From contig LJCR01000109.1 in the NCBI GenBank assembly GCA_001399705.1, forward strand, positions 1 to 7,073: 7,073 bases of DNA, in the 5' to 3' direction. The first letter of the stretch is position 1, and each line of letters begins with the position of its first letter. Positions 1 to 3,982 of this stretch are shown piece after piece. Below the pieces are notes generated by a model, which was given only the letters and a program-made list of their open reading frames with translations, ran no database searches and had not been told where the DNA came from. A program made the position numbers and the translations under genes. Source of the DNA: Kouleothrix aurantiaca (GTDB lineage Bacteria > Chloroflexota > Chloroflexia > Chloroflexales > Roseiflexaceae).

Positions 1-139
1 TCGTTGGGGCGGCGGTTGGGGCAGCGCTGCCCGCGCGGGTGGGTTGTGGCGCGGTTGCCTGGGCCTGGGGGCTGGCGCACGCGGCCAGCACCATAAGCAG
101 CCCGGCAAGCGCCGTCGCAACACGCAAGCGGTGTACCAT
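1..139 (-). CDS. N-terminus of a lipoprotein, cut by the left window edge
   Basis: Reading the minus strand from the ATG at 139-137 gives 46 uninterrupted codons to the window edge. The first 20 residues form a lipoprotein signal peptide: a short basic start (MVHRLR), a hydrophobic core, then the lipobox L-A-A-C with the acylated cysteine at residue 21. The stretch after the cysteine is rich in Ala, Pro, Thr and Gln, as in the flexible linkers that tether exported domains to the membrane in Chloroflexota and similar bacteria. A GAGGAA Shine-Dalgarno lies 11 bases upstream of the ATG, and a promoter with TATACT at 203-198 lies further up. The functional domain is outside the window, so no substrate or role can be given; solute-binding proteins often look like this. 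The gene is divergent from rplI. Confidence 0.8.
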   Translation of the reverse strand, partial: MVHRLRVATALAGLLMVLAACASPQAQATAPQPTRAGSAAPTAAPT

Positions 140-197
140 AGCGCGATCTGTTCCTCGTGATGATGTTATGAATCTGGCGCATTTATACGCGCCGGGT

Positions 198-226
198 AGT
201 ATAGTCGAAGTGCTGCGGTTGAACAA
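198..226 (-). promoter_or_regulatory. Promoter for the leftward lipoprotein gene
   Basis: On the minus strand TTGTTC (226-221) and TATACT (203-198) are separated by 17 bases. The -10 box matches the sigma-70 consensus at five of six bases; the -35 box matches at three. A transcript starting near 191 would have a leader of about 50 bases before the ATG at 139. Confidence 0.5.
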
Positions 227-232
227 ATGGCG

Positions 233-261
233 TTGCGCGGCGCCCGCGCCTGTGGTATCAT
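233..261 (+). promoter_or_regulatory. Promoter for rplI
   Basis: TTGCGC (233-238) and TATCAT (256-261) are 17 bases apart, and a TGG just before the -10 box supplies an extended -10 motif. The -35 box is only half consensus, which is common with extended -10 promoters. It stands back to back with the leftward promoter, the two -35 boxes being six bases apart. The start would be near 268, giving rplI a leader of about 95 bases. Confidence 0.45.
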
Positions 262-280
262 AGCCCGCGCTGTCATTCGC

Positions 281-331
281 GCAGCCACTGTGGCTGCTAT
301 CCCTCTGAGCCGGTAGCGGCATTGCCGTTAC
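281..331 (+). promoter_or_regulatory. Two hairpins in the rplI leader
   Basis: A perfect 7-bp stem (281-287 with 291-297, loop CTG) is followed by an 8-bp stem with one G-U pair (313-320 with 324-331, loop ATT). Both lie between the predicted promoter and the Shine-Dalgarno at 346-350. Many ribosomal protein genes have structured leaders bound by their own product. Whether this one does is unknown, and it does not match any leader class I recognise. Confidence 0.35.
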
Positions 332-361
332 GTCGTGGGTTGATGAAGGAATTTCACACCA

Positions 362-862
362 ATGGGAACCAAGATGAAGGTCCTGCTGACGCAGGACGTT
401 GAGAAACTGGGCAAGGCTGGCGAGGTCAAGGAAGTGTCGGGCGGCTATGGCCGCAACTTCCTGCTGCCCAAAGGCTTCGCCGTGCTGGCCACCCGTGGCC
501 AGGTCAAGCAGGCCGAAGAGCGCATTGCCGCCAACCAGAAGCGCGTGCAGGCGGCCCGCAAGGACGCCGAGGCGCTGGCCGCGCGCATTTCCGGCCAGAC
601 GCTGCGCTTCGTCGCACGCGTCGGCGAGCTCGACCGGCTGTATGGCTCGGTCACCAGCTCCGACATTGCCGAGAAGCTCCAGCAGCAGACGGGCGTGGAA
701 GTTGATCGCCGCCGCATCGACCTCGATGAGCCGATCAAGCGCATTGGCATCTACCCGATCAAGGTTCAGCTCATGGCGGGCCTTGAGCCGGTGCTGAATG
801 TCGTTGTTGAGGGCGAGGCCGGCTCGCTTGAGCTGCCCGCCGACCCTGAAGCGGCTGAGTAA
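362..862 (+). CDS. rplI: 50S ribosomal protein L9
   Basis: L9 binds 23S rRNA near the base of the L1 stalk and projects from the large subunit, where it helps keep reading frame and translation fidelity. The N-terminal RNA-binding domain is clear: MKVLLTQDVEKLGKAGEVKEV at residues 5-25, then the signature GYGRNFLLPKGFA at 28-40. A charged connecting helix follows, then the C-terminal domain with YGSVTSSDIAEKL and EPIKRIGIYPI. At 166 residues it is slightly longer than the usual 147-150, with an acidic tail. The start at 362 has AAGGA at 346-350, 11 bases upstream. Family alignment would favour the inner ATG at 374 (MKVLL), which has no comparable ribosome-binding site, so residues 1-4 are uncertain. 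The usual partners rpsF, ssb and rpsR are not adjacent in this window; dnaB follows, a common arrangement. Confidence 0.97.
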   Translation: MGTKMKVLLTQDVEKLGKAGEVKEVSGGYGRNFLLPKGFAVLATRGQVKQAEERIAANQKRVQAARKDAEALAARISGQTLRFVARVGELDRLYGSVTSSDIAEKLQQQTGVEVDRRRIDLDEPIKRIGIYPIKVQLMAGLEPVLNVVVEGEAGSLELPADPEAAE

Positions 863-876
863 GCCAGAGCGTATCG

Positions 877-900
877 GGCGGGGCGTATTGTATACGCCTT
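877..900. repeat. Palindromic repeat element, copy 1 (possible rplI terminator)
   Basis: GGCGTAT (882-888) and ATACGCC (892-898) form a 7-bp stem with a TGT loop, and two G-U pairs can extend it. It begins 14 bases after the rplI stop at 862 and could end transcription, but no real T-run follows. The same GGCGGGGCGTAT...ATACGCCT sequence recurs at 3844-3866, so it is better described as a dispersed palindromic element. Confidence 0.6.
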
Positions 901-906
901 CGCGTT

Positions 907-1037
907 GCAGGTTGCAGGTTAGCAAGTTATAGGTAGCAGGTTCACGGCGCTACATTCGTAGAACAGCAACCTGCAAACATTCCAACCCGTAACCTGCAAA
1001 CCAACAATCAAGCATTCAAACCTGTAACCTGCAAACC
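907..1037. repeat. GCAGGTT repeat array with inverted arms
   Basis: The left arm carries GCAGGTT at 907, 914 and 936 and GCAAGTT at 922, spaced 7-8 or 14 bases apart. The right arm carries the reverse complement AACCTGC at 968, 991 and 1026. The 14-mer GTAACCTGCAAACC occurs twice there (989-1002 and 1024-1037), 35 bases apart. The arms could fold on each other around the centre at about 945-965. No coding frame of note lies here. A similar array follows dnaB at 3769-3891. The unit is too short and irregular for a CRISPR. Confidence 0.7.
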
Positions 1038-1059
1038 GACCAATTCATAGCACAGACAT

Positions 1060-1103
1060 GCGATAATGTGTCACACCCACGGCGCGGTGTGGCACATTAT
1101 CGC
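1060..1103 (+). repeat. 18-bp stem-loop upstream of dnaB
   Basis: GCGATAATGTGTCACACC (1060-1077) pairs with GGTGTGGCACATTATCGC (1086-1103) around an 8-base loop. The only non-Watson-Crick position is T1071 opposite G1092, which is a permitted U-G pair in a plus-strand transcript but an A-C mismatch in the opposite transcript. It ends 83 bases before the dnaB ATG. No T-tract follows, so it is not a typical intrinsic terminator. It may be an operator for a dimeric regulator, a leader hairpin or a DNA cruciform site. Confidence 0.75.
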
Positions 1104-1115
1104 GTCTATGGGGCA

Positions 1116-1124
1116 TGTGGATAA
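1116..1124 (-). promoter_or_regulatory. DnaA box upstream of dnaB
   Basis: The minus strand reads TTATCCACA, an exact match to the DnaA-binding consensus TTATNCACA. A weaker 6-of-9 match lies just downstream at 1128-1136. The site is 62 bases before the dnaB start, so DnaA may regulate the helicase gene. A single good box without an AT-rich unwinding region is not enough to call a replication origin. Confidence 0.5.
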
Positions 1125-1173
1125 CTTTGGGGAAGAGTTGTCAATGAGCTGCGTAGACATTGGGCATAATTCC

Positions 1174-1179
1174 AAGAGG
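1174..1179 (+). promoter_or_regulatory. Ribosome-binding site that sets the dnaB start
   Basis: AAGAGG lies seven bases before the ATG at 1187, the expected distance. It favours this ATG over the in-frame TTG at 1160, which has no such site. Confidence 0.7.
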
Positions 1180-1186
1180 CACGGAT

Positions 1187-3769
1187 ATGACGCACCCTGA
1201 GCTGCCGCACAACCTTGAAGCTGAAAAAGCGACACTGGGCTCTATTCTGCTGAATCGCGAGGCGATTGTGGCAGTGGCGCCCTGGCTCATGTCCGAGTTC
1301 TTCTATATGGAACGGCACGCCCAGATCTACGAGGCGATGCTGGCCTGCTACAATGCGCGCATCCCGCCCGACACCCGCACCGTGGCCGAGGAGCTGCGCC
1401 GGCGCAGCCGCCTCGATGTGGTCGGCGGCGTGGCCTACCTGAGCGACCTCGTCGACACCGTGCCGACCTCGTATCACGTCGAGTACTACGCGCGCATCAT
1501 CGAGCGCACCGCCCTGCTGCGCAAGCTGATCAACGCCGGCGGCAAGATCGCCGCGCTGGGCTACAACGAGCAGGACGAGCTGGAAGACACGCCCGACAAG
1601 GCCGAGCAGACGCTGTTCGACATCTCGCAGCGCCGCGCCACCCAGGATTTTGTGCCGATCAGCCAGGTGATCGACAACTACTACGAGCAGATCAACTACC
1701 TGCAGGAGCATCGCGGCGAGGTGGTGGGCGTGCCAACCGGCTTCCGCGACCTGGATGAGATCACCGGCGGCCTGCAGCAGTCCGACCTGATCATTCTCGC
1801 TGCGCGGCCTAGCGTGGGAAAGTGCGTGGCCGCCTGGACGCTGATCGACGACCCTGTGAGTGGCGAGCGCATCACCATCGAAGAATGCGTGCGCCGCAAG
1901 CTGCCCAGCGTCCACGGGATCGACGCTTTCGGGCGCGTGCGGCCGGCGCTGATCGGCGCGTGGATCGACAGTGGTGTGAAGCCCTGCTTTCGCGTCCGCA
2001 CCTGGAGCGGACGCACGCTCGATGTGACAGGCAATCACCCGCTGCTCACCGCCAGCGGCTGGCGGCCAGTGAGCGCGCTTGCGCCCGGCCAGGCGATCGC
2101 TGTGCCACGCGCCGTGCCAGCCTTCGGCCAGCGCGAAGACTGGTCGCTCGCGCAGGTGCGCCTGCTGGCGTATTTCATTGCCGAAGGCAGCCTGACGGGC
2201 TCATCGCCCGCATTTACAAACACCGATCCGGTGATCATCGACGACTTCACGCGTACAATTGGCGAGCTATTCCCAACCTGCCACATCCGCCAGCACGGCA
2301 TTTCCTATGCAGTGTCGCGGCCAGGGCGCGGCGGCGTCCCCACGACGAATCCGATCTACGTCTGGCTTGAGCAGCTGAGCCTGCGCGGCAAACTTGCCCG
2401 CGAGAAGCGCTTCCCCGATTGTGTGTGGATGTGGAGCAAGCGCTACCTGGCCGAGTTTGTGCGCGCGCTGATGAGCTGCGACGGCTCGATCTACCAGGTG
2501 AGCGGCATTCCGCGCATTGAGTTTACCGTCGCCTCGCAGCACCTCGCCGCCGACCTGCACCACGCCTTTGTGCGTTTCGGTTTGATTGCGCGGCTCTACC
2601 AAACCAAGGCTGGCGCATGGCGCGTGCAGATGACTGACCCAGATTCTGTTGCACGCTACCAGCGCGAGATCGGCTGGATTGGCGAGAAAGCCGCGCGCTT
2701 TGCCGACCATCCCTATACCCTGCCGCAGCGCCTGAGCAATGTTGGCCACCCGCCGCCGGAAACATGGACCTTGGTACGCCACGAACTGCAGCGCCAGGGC
2801 CTATCGTTTGCTGAACTGGCGCGACGCAGCGGTGAAACCGTGAAAACGGGCAAATACGCCGGCTACAACCCACATACACAGCGCAGTGTGCCGCGCACGC
2901 GTCTCGCCCGCTATGCCGATGTACTGGGCAACCAGGCGCTGGCCCAAATTGCCAGCCCAGATATTTTCTGGGATCCGATCGTTGCAATTGAACCGCTGGG
3001 TGAACATCAGGTGTATGACCTGACTGTGCCCGAAGGGTCGAACTTTATTGCGCAGGACATTTGCGCGCATAATACGTCGTTTGTGCTCAGCCTGGCCTAC
3101 AACATCGCGCTGCGCAACCAGCGCAACGTCGGCATTTTCAGCCTGGAAATGAGCCGCGACCAGTTGGTGCAGCGCTTGCTGGCGATGGACTCGCGGATCG
3201 ACACGCACCGCCTGCGCACCGGGCACGTCGGTGAAACCGAGCTGCAGGTGGTGATGAGCTCGATGGCGCGGCTGGCGGCGGTGCCGATCTATATCGAAGA
3301 CACGCCCGGCCAGAGCATCATGGAAGTGCGCAGCAAAGCCCGCCGCCTGCAGTCGCAGTATGGCGTCGACATCATTATCATCGACTACCTGCAGCTCATG
3401 GCTGGCAAGCGCAGCGAAAACCGCGTGCAGGAAGTCAGCGAGATCTCGCGCGGGCTCAAGGCGCTGGCGCGCGAGCTGAACGTGCCGGTGATCGCGCTGT
3501 CGCAGCTTTCGCGCGCGGTGGAAGGCCGCACCTCGCACGTGCCCATGCTCAGCGACCTCAGAGAGTCGGGTTCGATCGAGCAGGACGCCGACATCGTCAT
3601 GTTCATCTACCGCGAAGAGCTGTACGACAAGGAAACCGACAAGAAGGGCATTGCCGAGCTGCATATCGCCAAGCACCGCAACGGCCCGATTGGCGTGGTG
3701 CCAATGCGCTTTGATGCAGCGACCACGCGCTTCGACGACCTGACCTACCGGACGCCCGAGGGATATTAG
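1187..3769 (+). CDS. dnaB: Replicative DNA helicase DnaB with a P-loop intein
   Basis: DnaB is the hexameric ATP-driven helicase that opens the replication fork and works with primase. The 860-residue precursor is a normal DnaB of 443 residues once the 417-residue intein (213-629) is removed. The N-terminal domain opens with PHNLEAEKATLGSILLN at 7-23. The Walker A loop ARPSVGK (206-212) is broken directly before its conserved Thr, which is the first residue after the intein (Thr630). Downstream are the catalytic glutamate motif SLEMS (Glu654), Walker B IIIIDYLQL (Asp733), the LRESGSIEQDAD segment and KHRNGPIG with the probable arginine finger Arg831. All expected motifs are present, so the spliced enzyme should be active, whereas the precursor cannot bind ATP normally. 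The ATG at 1187 is chosen for its ribosome-binding site and the typical family N-terminus. No convincing promoter is seen directly upstream. Confidence 0.96.
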   Translation: MTHPELPHNLEAEKATLGSILLNREAIVAVAPWLMSEFFYMERHAQIYEAMLACYNARIPPDTRTVAEELRRRSRLDVVGGVAYLSDLVDTVPTSYHVEYYARIIERTALLRKLINAGGKIAALGYNEQDELEDTPDKAEQTLFDISQRRATQDFVPISQVIDNYYEQINYLQEHRGEVVGVPTGFRDLDEITGGLQQSDLIILAARPSVGKCVAAWTLIDDPVSGERITIEECVRRKLPSVHGIDAFGRVRPALIGAWIDSGVKPCFRVRTWSGRTLDVTGNHPLLTASGWRPVSALAPGQAIAVPRAVPAFGQREDWSLAQVRLLAYFIAEGSLTGSSPAFTNTDPVIIDDFTRTIGELFPTCHIRQHGISYAVSRPGRGGVPTTNPIYVWLEQLSLRGKLAREKRFPDCVWMWSKRYLAEFVRALMSCDGSIYQVSGIPRIEFTVASQHLAADLHHAFVRFGLIARLYQTKAGAWRVQMTDPDSVARYQREIGWIGEKAARFADHPYTLPQRLSNVGHPPPETWTLVRHELQRQGLSFAELARRSGETVKTGKYAGYNPHTQRSVPRTRLARYADVLGNQALAQIASPDIFWDPIVAIEPLGEHQVYDLTVPEGSNFIAQDICAHNTSFVLSLAYNIALRNQRNVGIFSLEMSRDQLVQRLLAMDSRIDTHRLRTGHVGETELQVVMSSMARLAAVPIYIEDTPGQSIMEVRSKARRLQSQYGVDIIIIDYLQLMAGKRSENRVQEVSEISRGLKALARELNVPVIALSQLSRAVEGRTSHVPMLSDLRESGSIEQDADIVMFIYREELYDKETDKKGIAELHIAKHRNGPIGVVPMRFDAATTRFDDLTYRTPEGY
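1823..3073 (+). mobile_element. DnaB intein with LAGLIDADG homing endonuclease
   Basis: This 417-residue in-frame insertion splits the Walker A loop between Lys and Thr, a site known from other DnaB inteins such as the first mycobacterial one. It starts with the nucleophile Cys1. Block B contains T-G-N-H (intein residues 69-72). Block F is VYDLTVPEGSNFIA and block G ends in A-H-N, with penultimate His and terminal Asn, followed by Thr as the +1 nucleophile. All class 1 splicing residues are therefore present. The middle carries two LAGLIDADG motifs, LLAYFIAEG (intein 114-122, acidic Glu121) and VRALMSCDG (acidic Asp220), about 99 residues apart, so the homing endonuclease may be active on intein-free dnaB alleles. 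An HTH-like segment lies between the second motif and block F. Seven cysteines fall in the intein against one in the extein. Confidence 0.96.
2768..2932 (+). other. HTH-like DNA-binding segment inside the intein
   Basis: Residues 528-582 of the DnaB precursor include LQRQGLSFAELARRSGE and, after a Gly/Tyr/Thr-rich insertion, RTRLARYADVLGN. The pattern of a Leu-Ser start, an E-L-A-R-R-S-G helix pair and a later R-L-A-R-Y-A-x-x-L-G helix resembles XRE/Cro-type helix-turn-helix domains. It follows the endonuclease core, so it may help recognise the homing site. The assignment is by eye only. Confidence 0.4.
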
Positions 3770-3891
3770 CAGGTTGACAGGGTTACAGGTTTGCAGGTTT
3801 GCAAGTTGCGGGTTTGAATGTTGCAAGGTTGCAGGTTGACGGAGGCGGGGCGTATCGCATACGCCTGTGCAGGTTGACGGGTTTGCGAGTT
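3769..3891 (+). repeat. GCAGGTT repeat array after dnaB
   Basis: GCAGGTT-like units begin on the last base of the dnaB stop codon (3769) and run at 3785, 3793, 3801, 3808, 3816, 3823 and 3831 with alternating 8- and 7-base spacing. More copies follow at 3869 and 3885. The run from 3831 to 3842 (GCAGGTTGACGG) is repeated exactly at 3869-3880, so this 12-mer flanks the palindrome between them. The array has the same sequence family as the one at 907-1037. No protein or RNA gene is evident in it. Confidence 0.75.
3844..3867. repeat. Palindromic repeat element, copy 2
   Basis: GGCGTAT (3849-3855) and ATACGCC (3859-3865) form the same 7-bp stem as copy 1 at 882-898, with loop CGC instead of TGT. 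The preceding GGCGG is also shared, and a GCAGGTT array follows both copies. It might act as a terminator for dnaB, though no T-tract is present. Confidence 0.65.
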
Positions 3892-3918
3892 GGCACGGGC
3901 AACTTGTAACATATCGGT

Positions 3919-3948
3919 CTGTCAGTTCGGCCCGAACAGGCGTATAAT
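3919..3948 (+). promoter_or_regulatory. Promoter for the membrane/TPR gene
   Basis: CTGTCA (3919-3924) and a perfect TATAAT (3943-3948) are 18 bases apart. The start of transcription would be near 3955, which excludes upstream start codons at 3890 and 3947 and supports the ATG at 3983 with a leader of about 28 bases. Confidence 0.6.
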
Positions 3949-3982
3949 GATAGCGACCGCCCAAGCGAAAGCCACATCTTCG

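Noticed and set aside
39..263. 74-codon plus-strand open frame
   Set aside because: It overlaps the lipoprotein signal peptide on the minus strand and both promoters, and has no ribosome-binding site.
907..1037. CRISPR array
   Set aside because: Units are 7-14 bases, irregular and in both orientations, without spacers of constant length; no cas genes nearby.
1116..1136. Replication origin upstream of dnaB
   Set aside because: Only one consensus DnaA box and one degenerate one are seen. There is no AT-rich unwinding region and no dnaA or dnaN gene in the window.
1138..1170. dnaB promoter made of TTGTCA (1138-1143) and CATAAT (1165-1170)
   Set aside because: The spacing is 21 bases, too long, and a start near 1177 would fall inside the ribosome-binding site.
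1160..1186. In-frame TTG at 1160 as the dnaB start, adding nine residues
   Set aside because: It lacks a ribosome-binding site. The ATG at 1187 has AAGAGG at proper distance and matches the usual DnaB N-terminus.
1106..2038. 310-codon open frame on the minus strand antisense to dnaB
   Set aside because: It follows from high GC and codon periodicity of dnaB. It has a His/Ala/Val/Asp-rich composition typical of a shadow frame and no recognisable domain.
3890..3982. Upstream starts at TTG 3890 or ATG 3947 for the membrane/TPR gene
   Set aside because: 3890 lies in the repeat array upstream of the promoter, and 3947 lies inside the TATAAT box, so neither would be in the transcript.
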